A DNA stretch of 64,000 nt, from contig CM045729.1 in the NCBI GenBank assembly GCA_024760905.1, forward strand, positions 80,126,550 to 80,190,549, written 5' to 3'. This DNA is from Plotosus lineatus. Lineage: Eukaryota; Chordata; Actinopteri; Siluriformes; Plotosidae. The position numbers and the translations under genes were made by a program. Under the pieces are notes generated by a model. That model saw only the letters and a list, made by a program, of their open reading frames with translations, made no database searches and was not told the origin of the DNA. Shown here one piece after another: positions 56,222 through 64,000 of the stretch. Within the stretch, counting starts at the first letter, position 1. Each line of letters starts with the position of its first letter.

Positions 56222-57106
56222 TTATTCCAGAAATTTTTGAACAATTTTGCTCCTCTTGTCATCTCTCAATGTAACAGTCATGCTCTCACTGTTGATAACA
56301 AATCCAAGGTATGTAATTACTTTAGATGGTGTAAAAACAGACTTATCGGGATGTACAGTAAAACGTAAACTGACAAGATGTTTCACTGTAGCCGCCACAT
56401 TCTCCTTAGAGTGTTGTTTTGTCAAACTAACTAAAATAAAGTCGTCAATGTAGGAGGTGTTTGGAAACCCCTAACTTCTAAGCGATGAAAAAACTGGTTT
56501 CATCAGCTTAGTAAAGATTCTAGGTGCAGAAGCAATCCCATTTGGGAGACAAGTAAACTAAAATAAAGTCTCATTCCAGATAAATCTCAAATATTTCCTA
56601 TCTTCGTCTCTTACTGGAATACTAAAGTAGATGCCCTTTAAATCTACAGAGGCAAAATAGCAGTCTTTTTCCACAAGAAAAATGGCAGATTTGGAAGTGT
56701 CCATTTTAAAATGGCAGGTTTCAACACTGTTGTTCAATGTTTTTAGATTCAAAATGATTCGCAGGGAATCATTTTTCTTGGTGCGAGAAAATATATTTGA
56801 TATAAATTCCCCATCTACATGTTGACATGCCTGTATGATACCATTGTCATACGTGTGAGAAAGTTCTTCTGTAATGAGCATGCTCTCATTCTTTGTAAAC
56901 CTAATAGCATTAGGTATAGTCTGCTGGGACGGTGTCATAGTATAATCTATATCTACACCCTCAATATTAGATAATATCCAAGGATCAGATGAAATGTCAG
57001 CCCATTTAGTTGTAAAATGTTGCACTTTCCCAGAATAAAAGTTTTCAGGAGTGTTTATCACGGAAAACTCCTCAGGTATGTGCCTCACCTTGTTACACTT
57101 TGACAA
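56222..57106 (-). pseudogene. DIRS-like reverse transcriptase with two stops
   Basis: 57106-56558 carries ILNLKTLNNSVETCHFKMD and VDLKGIYFSIPVRDEDRKYL, the finger/palm strands. After a TAG, LPNGIASAPRIFTKL follows, then another TAG, then the catalytic YIDDFILVSL (about 56450-56421) and YLGFVINSESM in 56425-56222. The usual PFG motif is PNG. Apart from the two TAG codons the RT is nearly complete. Confidence 0.83.
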
Positions 57107-57114
57107 TTATGCCT

Positions 57115-58461
57115 TTACTTGCGGAACCCTTCATCCCGCTGACGCTTCTGTAAAAAAGGGTTCTGTCCTTTTCCCCCACCTCGACTTTGCTTAGCTTTGT
57201 AGCTATGGTCTTTCTTGAAGTTTTGTTGGCGGTAACCTCCAGAGCCACTGTTGTTGTCTGGATGAACCCGTGCCTTGTCCCGTGGATTTCTTGGTCTGTC
57301 GGACACAAAAACTTTTTCCCTATCTATCGCGAGTCTCCAATGTCCTTTATTTTCTCATGCAGCTCATTGCCAAACAAATACTTACTAGTGGTGATAATAC
57401 CAAACATATAAAGGCGCTTATATGGCCCAGTCAAGTCGTGCTTAAATGCATCGCACCTTTTCACATTTATGTCTGCTTGTGCACCTGTCAACATTATGAG
57501 CCCATCTGTCATTTTCTGCAAAGCTACTTTGCTGTTCAAGTCCTTGCACTGTGTTATGCCTGTCATCAGCATGTCGGTAACTTAAATGAAAGGGATCATG
57601 GCTTTAACCAGTAAGCCTTGCACATGTTGCATTTTTAGGTCTCTTGATTTGCTGTATGCTTTTGCCTCATGCCAGATTTCTTCATTTACCCTCTGCACCA
57701 CTAAGCCTTCACAATTTTTGGGATGAAAATATTTGTCCATTAAGTATTTAACTGTTTGAAATTTGGCACTTTAGCCAGTCCATCCCCAACCGACTTCGCT
57801 AACTCCAGTTTTATACCGTCTGAAGTCTTTTCATCATCATCAAAGTAATCTGCGAATTCATTCATTAATAAAGACATGAACGAGGCATCAGAGTCTTCTG
57901 TGTCTGGGTCACCAATTTCATGATCATTCCCACATACCTGAGACACTAATTTTATCAAATTTAGCGCCTTTCTCCTCATCTGTATCAGAAGTGGCGTCGC
58001 CTTCCGCCATTGATTGTTTACTTACGCCTGGTACACAATCGGAAGTGGGCGGGATCGGAGACAGTCATGAGTTTCCGTCACCGTGAAAAGTGGTCAAATT
58101 CCTACTAACATTTTGTAACGTCTTTTCCATTTTCTGCAGTCTGGGGCACTTGATTTTTAACCATAAAATCTAAAAGTTTCATGAGATGATTCTCAGTGGT
58201 GAACGCGCCTTCCTTGTTTCTCGCTGGCTTGTCGCCTCGAGCTTTGGCCGAAACTAGATCATCAGGAGTCTCACCACCCGAATCAATTTCTCCGTCTGAG
58301 GCAGCAATGTGCTCGACATGTGGCTGCTCTTTCCTTACCCATGAGGATTTCCTTCTCTTTCCACTTCTGGAAGTTGACGGCATGCTCTGTACAATGCCAA
58401 GTGATCCCTCATAAGCCTCTACCCCCTCGGGGTTGTTGCTGGACACACCACGTGTTGCCAT
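57115..58461 (-). pseudogene. DIRS-like gag, frameshifted
   Basis: 58105-58461 starts MATRGVSSNNPEGVEAYEGS and contains a basic stretch SGKRRKSSW, ending KNQVPQTAENG. 57740-57979 is acidic (DPDTEDSDASF, FADYFDDD). 57324-57572 has LTGAQADINVKRCDAFKHDL and LFGNELHEKIKDI, a pattern of DIRS gag. The C-terminus (57115-57306) is Gly/Lys/Arg-rich (SGSGGYRQQNFKKD, SRGGGKGQ), likely binding RNA. Two or three frame breaks separate the parts. Confidence 0.75.
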
Positions 58462-58846
58462 TGTTCTAGCCCTTTTGGCTGATCATGACCTGTGGCCGTT
58501 TTGGTCAAATTCACAGCTGTCGTTCAAGCGAACCAGCTAGAAATCTCCAAAAGTGATTTCAAACAAACAATCACACTCAGTCCTCCAAAAGTTCTTCGAA
58601 CTTCCACTTCCAAATAATGAAATTGCAAAAGAGAAATGTTGTTGCTGGACACTCTTTGTGTGGCCACTGTTCTAGCCCTTTAGGCTGACCACGACCTGTG
58701 GCCATTTTGGTCAAAATTCACAGCTGTCATTCAAGCGAACCAGCTAAAAGTCCCCAAAAGTGATTCTTAAAACAATGAATCACACTCAGTCCTCAAAAAT
58801 TTCTTCGAACTTCCACTTCTAATGAGCAAAATTGCAAAAAACATAG
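58435..58846. repeat. Tandem duplication in DIRS 5' region, period about 206 bp
   Basis: 58435-58640 and 58641-58846 share GTTCTAGCCCTTT, TCACAGCTGTC, TTCAAGCGAACCAGCTA and TCACACTCAGTCCTC. The left unit contains the gag ATG; in the right unit the matching triplet is GTG on the minus strand. It may be the promoter/leader. Confidence 0.8.
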
Positions 58847-58945
58847 CAGAGATGAAAAGTTTGTTGAACACTGATATTCTACTCACGTGAACTGATATTC
58901 TGTGCATGCACATCTCACGTAGTCCCGTTAGGACAGAATAGGGAG

Positions 58946-59290
58946 GTAGAATCCATGTCACCAGTTTATGTTGAGGGTTTTCTAGATCAAATTTTCCTTT
59001 CATTGCTGTTAAAGTGCACATGTGAATAAAAAGATGTGCCCATGCTAAATTCATTCATTCATTCATTCATTCATTCATTTTCTGTAATCGCTTTATCCTA
59101 ATTAGGGTAGTGGGGAGGCTGGCGCCCACCCCAGCCGACTCTGGGTGAGGGCAGAGTACACCCTGGACAGCTCACCAGGCCATTGCAGGGCAAAAACACA
59201 CTGATGGCTAAACAGTCCACTTGACAAAATCAGAAATGGTTCTTTTACAGCCCCACACAATAGACAGTGAGAGACATGGAGGCTCAGTTG
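58946..59290 (-). repeat. Type 2 SINE with duplicated flank
   Basis: The pair of the unit at 3289-3660: AGAATCCATGTCACCAG flank, CATT repeats, TTAGGGT, GTACACCCTGGACAGCTC, then body. The head is missing here too. Confidence 0.68.
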
Positions 59291-59312
59291 GATTTGGTTG
59301 TTGTCAGTAATG

Positions 59313-59469
59313 CAGTGATCCCTCGCTACTTTATACTTCAGATTCTGCGGCTTCAGTGGATCGCAGATTTTTCAGATAATGAAAAAAAAAAAAGAAATTA
59401 AGGAAAAATCGGGAAAAGGTGAAGAAAAATTACACAAAACAAGTTCAATTATGCAAAAACCAAACAAAC
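59313..59469 (+). mobile_element. Tigger-like transposon left end fragment
   Basis: CAGTGATCCCTCGCTACTTT, then GCGGCTTCAGTGGATCGCAG and an A-rich stretch. The CAGTGNTCCCTCG end is of pogo/Tigger type. Only the left end is present before LINE G starts. Confidence 0.5.
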
Positions 59470-60430
59470 AAAGTGTAAGAATGCCAAGGACCCAACCGGA
59501 ACGGTGAGGTTACAAGGAGCAGAGATAAGAAAGGTGGAGGATTTTAAGTACTTAGGTTCAACAATCCAGAGCAATGGAGAGAGTGGAAAAGAGGTGAAGA
59601 AGTATGTGCAGGCTGGTTGGAATGGTTGGAGAAAAGTGTCTGGTGTGATGTGTGATAGGAAGATGTTGGCAAAAATGAAAGGAAAAGTGTACAAGACGGT
59701 GTTGAGGCCAGCGATGTTGTATGGTTTAGAAACTGTGTCCCTGGAGAAAAGACAGGCGGCAGAGCTGGAGGTAGCAGAGATGAAAATGTTGAGGTTCTCT
59801 TTGGGAGTAACGAGGATGGATAGGATCAGGCATGAGCACATCAGAGGGACAGCACATGTAAGACGTTTTGGAGACAAAGTCAGAGAAAACATAATTTTCT
59901 ACTAAATAAGCATTAAAACTACACAAAAATATACCTTATTTTATGTATAATAAATGTGCTATTGTATTGTAATTAAAGACTCAATATGGTCCAAAATGTC
60001 TATCAAACACAAACCCTTTCCGCACTCAAAGAAAGGGGGTGACGAACTGTGACGCCATCAGCGTGCGTCAGTTTCTCGTGGCGGCCACCATGGCGCTGTT
60101 CGACCGCGTGGTTTGGTTCGTCTGCCGAAAACTAGTTCGTCAGCAGAGACTATATGCTCGCAAATTTAATGTTCTTGAGGCGAAAAGTTTGTGAGCTTAA
60201 GCGTTCGTCAGCGGAGGTTTTACTGTATATTGGTAGTAGAATGCTGAGGTTGGAACTATCAAACAGAAGGCTTAGAGGAAGACCAAAGAGACGATTCATG
60301 GATGTGGTGAAGGAGGACATGAAAGCAGTTGGTGTAAGAGATAAAGATGCAGAGGATAGGGTGAGATGGAGGCAGATGATTCGCTGTGGCGACCCCTGAA
60401 GGGAAAAGCTGAAAGGACAAGAAGAAGAAG
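59470..60430 (+). mobile_element. RTE-like LINE copy G, 3' fragment, interrupted
   Basis: 59470-59888 encodes the RT thumb (RKVEDFKYLGSTIQSNGESG, VSGVMCDRKMLAKMKGK) in frame 59504-59905, to FGDKVRE. 60226-60430 encodes the tail (IGSRMLRLELSNRRLRGRPK, IRCGDP) in frame 60154-60399. The gap holds a Tigger-like fragment, and about 60 bp of LINE is missing at the junction. Confidence 0.85.
59889..60225 (-). mobile_element. Tigger-like transposon end inside LINE G
   Basis: The minus strand starts CAGTAAAACCTCCGCTGACG at 60225 and has repeated GTTCG/ACGAAC words, as in Tigger-type ends of the CAGTNAAACCTC kind. TA at 60226-60227 fits the target. The other end is missing, so the element is truncated. 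Confidence 0.55.
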
Positions 60431-60987
60431 ACTGCCTTACCTCCCCGGTACTACGAACCAGAAGCCAGATGCCTTGTCGAGACTGTTTCAGAAGGAAGAG
60501 AGTGGAAGTGCACCAGAATCCATCCTGTACACTGGGGAATTGAGATGGTGCTGTGGCAAGCCCAGCAGAGGAAGCCGGATACTGGTAATGGGCTTCCAAA
60601 TAAATTCTTTGTTCCCACTTCTGCGCACTCCAAAGTTGTCGAATAGGGTTATTCTTCATGTCTGATGAACTGTCCAGGTACAGGCAGAACATTGAAATGT
60701 ATTAAAATATTCTAGTGGAAAGACATGAGTGCTGATGAGAAGTCTTTTGTCACTACTGACCTAGTTTGTGCACAGAATAAATCCCCCCCACACCACCCCT
60801 CAGAGTCTCCTCCACCACCCACCTCGACCCAAATGACTTTGGTTGCACATTGCTTTGATTTCATTGCAGGCTTGCCCTCCTCTCAAGGAAACAGTGATTT
60901 TGGTGATTAGGGACCGATTTTCTAAAGCCTACTATTTTATTCCCGTACCCAAACTTCCCTCTGTGAATGAAACTGCTGAACTTGTGA

Positions 60988-61009
60988 CCTTTTTTTTTTT
61001 TTTTTTTTT
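60988..61009. repeat. Poly-T run
   Basis: About 22 T within the integrase remnant; absent from the paralogous copy near 40550. Confidence 0.9.
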
Positions 61010-61180
61010 GCCTTTCACAGCATATCGTCACAGCTCAAGGGCCACAATTGACTTCAAGTTTTGCGGGTAAGTTAATTGGTTTCAGTCTCACCTCTGGCTT
61101 CTTTCCAGAATGTAATGGGTAGGCTGAAAGAATTAAGACTTGGAGATAGCCTCTGCCAAACCCTCATCATGGAGCAGGTA

Positions 61181-61277
61181 CAGATGGTGGAGAAAATAAT
61201 GGAAACACCTAACATTTTGGCATCATAATCTTTGAACATAATTTAAACAAAATTTCCATTATTTTGTCCACCACCTG
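61181..61277. mobile_element. 97-bp TA-flanked MITE
   Basis: It starts CAGATGGTGGAGAAAATAAT and ends with the inverse of CAGGTGGTGGACAAAATAAT, flanked by TA at 61179-61180 and 61278-61279. The paralogous segment at about 40740-40760 reads GGAGCAGGTATGTGGCAGAG straight through, an empty site. Tc1/mariner type is inferred from the TA target. Confidence 0.9.
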
Positions 61278-61774
61278 TATGTGGCAGAGTATGTGCATTA
61301 AACCATGTGTCGCTCTTCTACAGACCTCTCCAGTTTCAAGTGTCAGTTCAGGTTTTAGCACCCATTTTCACGGAGCACAGAATGGATGTTGGGGTGCCTG
61401 GGGCTCAAGACTTCGCCTGATGACGCAGGCATGTCTGGAGCCCTTCAGAGAGCTTTGCATCTATGCTAACACCAGGCCAACCATCAACAAAGACCTGCAC
61501 CACTACTCTGTAAATTGACTCTGCCGTTTGCAGGGCCTTTCAAGGTCCTGAGAAGAGTTAATCTCAACTCTTTCTGCCCTTGTCCTCCTCCAACTTTGTG
61601 GATTAATCACACTTTTTTTTCTTGTTTCCCATCTGTGCCAAGTTACTACGAGCCCAATGGCATTGGCAACTATGCCTGTACTTCTAAATCTTTGGTTACA
61701 TCTTTCTCTATGTTACCATCAGGAAAAAAAAAAGTATTAAGCGATAAGCCTGGCAGATAACAAATTTGTAATAA

Positions 61775-62160
61775 ATGGGATCAGTAACAATGCCTTTGTC
61801 TGGTTTTCAAAGCCCAGCAAAGTCAGAAAGTTTATCCAGCCTCTTAAAGTCAATATTGATGCTCGATTGTTTCTTAAGACACCTGCGACAGCAGAAAGAG
61901 CTCCACTGAGTTTGCAGTCGACCTGACTCTGGGGAAGAGCTGAACACGGAAGTGATGTCATTAGCCGAGTCCTGTATTGATGAGGAGACTGGTATACTGC
62001 ATTCTCATTTTAGTTTTAGTGTAAAAAAAGTGTGGTGACATGCAATACCATCACTGGGGGTGCGACTGCACAATAATAAAAAGGCTAAAACCAAGAGCAA
62101 AATGCCATGCAATTTAATAATCCTGTTCAATTTTTAGATTAAAACTAATTAAAATATATG
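61775..62160 (+). repeat. Gypsy-associated repeat G3, copy 2
   Basis: Matches 42438-42830 closely and 24318-24690 more loosely (CAAAGCCCAGCAAAGTCAGA, GATGCTCGATTGTTTC). Confidence 0.65.
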
Positions 62161-62164
62161 ACTA

Positions 62165-62345
62165 ATCACAGGGCAGTGGTAGGTGGTGGTAATTTGCTGG
62201 GTCACTGATCCCAAGGTTGGGGGTTCAAGCCCCACTCGCCACGAGTTGTCACCACCCACCCTTGTACAGCTAACTGGGTTATCAAAGGTCTTTCATGTCT
62301 TTCACTGTCTATGGTGAGAGGTTCATGTAAAAGAACCATTGCTGA
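62165..62345 (+). repeat. SINE head and body, tail missing
   Basis: GGGCAGTGGTAGGTGGTGGT, GGTTCAAGCCCC, GTTATCAAAGG, GTTCATGTAAAAGAACCATT. Same truncation as at 42838-43015. Confidence 0.7.
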
Positions 62346-62564
62346 CTTTTATCATTTTAATCCACATATCCAGATATTACACAGGCATCATCTAATGGTC
62401 TTTTCTCTTACGTCAACACCCGGTGTGTACTCATATTCCTGTTTTTGGCGAATAACACCACAATAAGGGTACCTGATGTGAAATTAGTACAACCTCTTTA
62501 GATACATTTCTGCTCACCATGCTGATTAACAGTGATTACAGTATTGGAGAATTTTCAGTCTGCA

Positions 62565-62865
62565 GATTTTCTAAGTCACTTAACCTAATTAGGGTTCCAG
62601 CGAGGCTGACGCCCGTCTCAGCCGACTCCAGGCGAACCGTTCATCAGAACATTACAGAAAATTTGAAATCACGAATCAGCCCACTGTGCATGTTTTTGGA
62701 CTGTGGGAGGAAACCGAGTACACGGAGGAAACCAGTGCAAGCACAAGGAGAATATGCAAACTCCAGACAGATACACCGATGTTGTTCCCGGGAATCAAAC
62801 CAAGGGCTTTCTTGCTGGGAGGTGGATATATTAATCACTGCACCACCATGCTGCCCCCCCAAATT
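62565..62865 (-). repeat. Fish SINE-like repeat, minus
   Basis: Paralogue of 43195-43475: the minus strand begins GGCAGCATGGTGGTGCAGTG and has GGTTTGATTCCCGGGAAC. Confidence 0.72.
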
Positions 62866-63225
62866 ATTATTATTATGTTTGCTTTAAACAGTGTCTAAGA
62901 TCAATCGGTTCAAAACACTGACTCATTTGCCAAACCAGTTAATAATGCAGGGAGGTAATGTTCTCAGGGAGTCTGGAGCCTATTTCAGCTGGCACGAAGC
63001 GAAAGCGTGGTACACGGGTCCATAACAGGGAGAAGCTGAAACTTCAAAGTCAGAAATGTAAACATGGCTCCATCTGCTGTATGATTTAAAAGACTGCAAG
63101 TATTTTGACATTTTCATAGTTGACTATTTTTGGAGGAGATGGTGTGTGTGTATACATGTTTACAGACTGAATTTCTACGTAATAGACTTACTTAATTTCT
63201 GAATCAGTCACTCCTACACTTGGTA

Positions 63226-64000
63226 ATGCAGCCATGAGGTGGTCCCAAGCCCGGAGAAATGCAGAGGGTTGTGTCAGGAAGGGCATCCGACGTAAAACCA
63301 ATGCCAAACATTTATGATGCAAATCAGAAGTATTACCCCCATACCAGATCGGTTGAGGCTTGGGTTAACAACGACCGCCATCAGTGCTGTCAATCAACAG
63401 GGTGCTGATGGAAATTGGACTACTGTTGGTCGAAGACGTCGAAGAAGGAGAGGTGGGAGGCGTGTTCGTAGGCAGAGAGAGAAGAGGAAGGGCATGAGTC
63501 TAGGACTGAGAGTGGGGACTTTGAATGTTGGAACTATGCAAAGAAAAGGTAGAGAGCTGGCTGATATGATGCAGAGGAGGAAGGTGGACATACTGTGTGT
63601 TCAGGAGACCAGGTGGAAAGGTAGCAAGACTAGAAGCATAGGAGCAGAGTTTAAGCTGTTCTATCATGATGTGGATGGGAAGAGAAATGGAGTAGGAGTC
63701 ATCTTGAAGGAGGGGTTTGTCAGGAATGTTCTAAAAGTGAAAAGAGTGTCAGACAGAGTGATGAGTCTCAAGTTAGAAATTGAAGGTGTAATGCTCAATG
63801 TTGTTAGTGCTTATGGCCCACAGGCAGGATGTGAGCTAGAAGAGAAGGAGAGATTCTGGAGTGACTTAGATGAAGTGATGCAGAGTACCGCCAGAGGTGA
63901 AAGAGTGGTCATTGGTGCAGACTTCAATGGACATGTTGGTGCAGGCAACAGAGGGGACGAGGAAGTGATGGGCAGGTTTGGTATCCAGGACAGGAACGCA
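63226..64000 (+). mobile_element. RTE-like LINE copy H, 5' end, runs off window
   Basis: Begins ATGCAGCCATGAGG. The G run and GCACTAACCAGT block of copies A and C are deleted, and the sequence resumes at GGTCCCAAGCCCGG. The corresponding point in the paralogous segment (44250-44260) is uninterrupted, so this insertion is later than the duplication. No lesion is seen in 687 coding bases. Confidence 0.92.
63314..64000 (+). CDS. LINE H polyprotein N-terminus (endonuclease), partial
   Basis: Open from ATG at 63314 to the window end, 229 codons without a stop. It starts MMQIRSITPIP, then a basic RRRRRRRGGRRVRRQREKRK region (about residues 46-65), then the APE endonuclease: VGTLNVGTM, CVQETRWKGSK (about residue 95), ERVVIGADFNGHVGAG (about 196-211). 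The start matches that of copy C. The remaining endonuclease boxes and the RT lie outside the window. In all other copies this region is broken, so H is the best candidate for a recently active copy. It would nick target DNA and prime reverse transcription of LINE, and perhaps SINE, RNA. Confidence 0.85.
   Translation, partial: MMQIRSITPIPDRLRLGLTTTAISAVNQQGADGNWTTVGRRRRRRRGGRRVRRQREKRKGMSLGLRVGTLNVGTMQRKGRELADMMQRRKVDILCVQETRWKGSKTRSIGAEFKLFYHDVDGKRNGVGVILKEGFVRNVLKVKRVSDRVMSLKLEIEGVMLNVVSAYGPQAGCELEEKERFWSDLDEVMQSTARGERVVIGADFNGHVGAGNRGDEEVMGRFGIQDRNA

Larger units (their letters stand above)
53887..58909 (-). mobile_element. DIRS-like tyrosine-recombinase retrotransposon
   Basis: About 5.0 kb. 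Minus-strand order: gag (58461-57115), RT (57106-56222), RNase H (56164-55560) and tyrosine recombinase (55200-54230). Inverted 18-bp ends GCATGCACAGAATATCAG occur at 53889-53906 and, inverted, 58892-58909. DIRS elements integrate by recombinase and lack long terminal direct repeats and integrase, which fits. No methyltransferase domain, found in some relatives, was recognised. Lesions are few, mostly single stops and frameshifts. The 5' end has a tandem duplication of about 206 bp. Confidence 0.85.
60431..61640 (+). pseudogene. Ty3/gypsy RNase H-integrase remnant, copy 2
   Basis: 60440-60560 reads YLPGTTNQKPDALSRLFQKE and PESILYTGE, the RNase H to integrase junction. 60725-60960 reads SESPPPPTSTQMT, FDFIAGLPSSQGN and VIRDRFSKAYYFIPVPKLPS, the catalytic-core start. 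61515-61640 reads GPFKVLRRVN and PPTLWINHTFF, the C-terminal GPF/Y module. Parts between are deleted and the frame is broken throughout. It is paralogous to 40313-41093. Confidence 0.8.

Noticed and set aside
54000..58909. Possible phage-type or bacterial integrase because of the tyrosine recombinase
   Set aside because: It is linked to gag, RT and RNase H of DIRS type; no bacterial gene context exists.

Overview
This window looks like repeat-rich vertebrate DNA, most likely from a ray-finned (teleost) fish. The grounds are the mixture of element classes: RTE-like, CR1/L2-like and jockey-like LINEs, a DIRS-type tyrosine-recombinase retrotransposon, Ty3/gypsy remnants, Tc1, Tigger-like and hAT DNA transposons, several tRNA-headed SINE families with AATG-type tails, long TA microsatellites, and one fish-style TRIM gene. 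There is no sign of bacterial gene organisation. All family assignments are by eye from motifs.

Only one host protein-coding gene can be supported: a six-exon TRIM (RING / B-box / coiled coil / PRY-SPRY) gene on the minus strand, 44665-48003. Its splice sites give an uninterrupted 463-residue frame. Pieces of a decayed paralogue lie on the same strand at 25815-26075 (B-box end fused to SPRY) and 29008-29311 (RING exon plus 5' flank). The only other possible host-like domain is a THAP zinc finger at 35711-35980, which may belong to a transposon.

Layout. 1-2300: jockey-like LINE fragments. 2870-9047: SINEs, a Tc1-like transposon and a hAT fragment. 9320-12510: full-length RTE-like LINE copy A with 17-bp target-site duplications (TSDs). 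12600-18745: a tandem low-copy repeat split by LINE copy B, which carries a Tigger-like transposon that itself carries a SINE. 19080-20610: SINEs and a 117-bp-arm hairpin. 20928-24125: full-length LINE copy C with 18-bp TSDs. 24318-29311: gypsy and TRIM remnants, LINE D, and a perfect 95-bp-arm palindrome. 29312-32187: a different LINE family. 32560-40310: a CR1/L2-like LINE broken by two SINEs, a THAP fragment, RTE copy E and a non-autonomous DNA transposon. 40313-44157: gypsy-derived segment with LINE F and a SINE. 44665-48003: the TRIM gene with a hAT element in an intron. 48525-51237: LINE I and a SINE. 52336-53886: second jockey-like LINE, cut by the DIRS-like element at 53887-58909. 58946-63225: SINE, LINE G, Tigger-like ends, and a second gypsy-derived segment paralogous to 40313-44280. 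63226-64000: LINE H, whose endonuclease frame is open to the window edge.

The main biology is transposon ecology. Nine copies of one RTE-like LINE occupy much of the window. A SINE family carries a tail that reads as that LINE's 5' UTR joined directly to its 3' end. A second SINE family has the same tRNA-like head and body but an unrelated tail. Nesting, TSDs and two paralogous segments with empty sites allow a relative order of insertions. I did not find a clearly new multi-gene system; the composite and swapped SINE tails, the palindromes and the TRIM paralogue promoter difference are the best leads.
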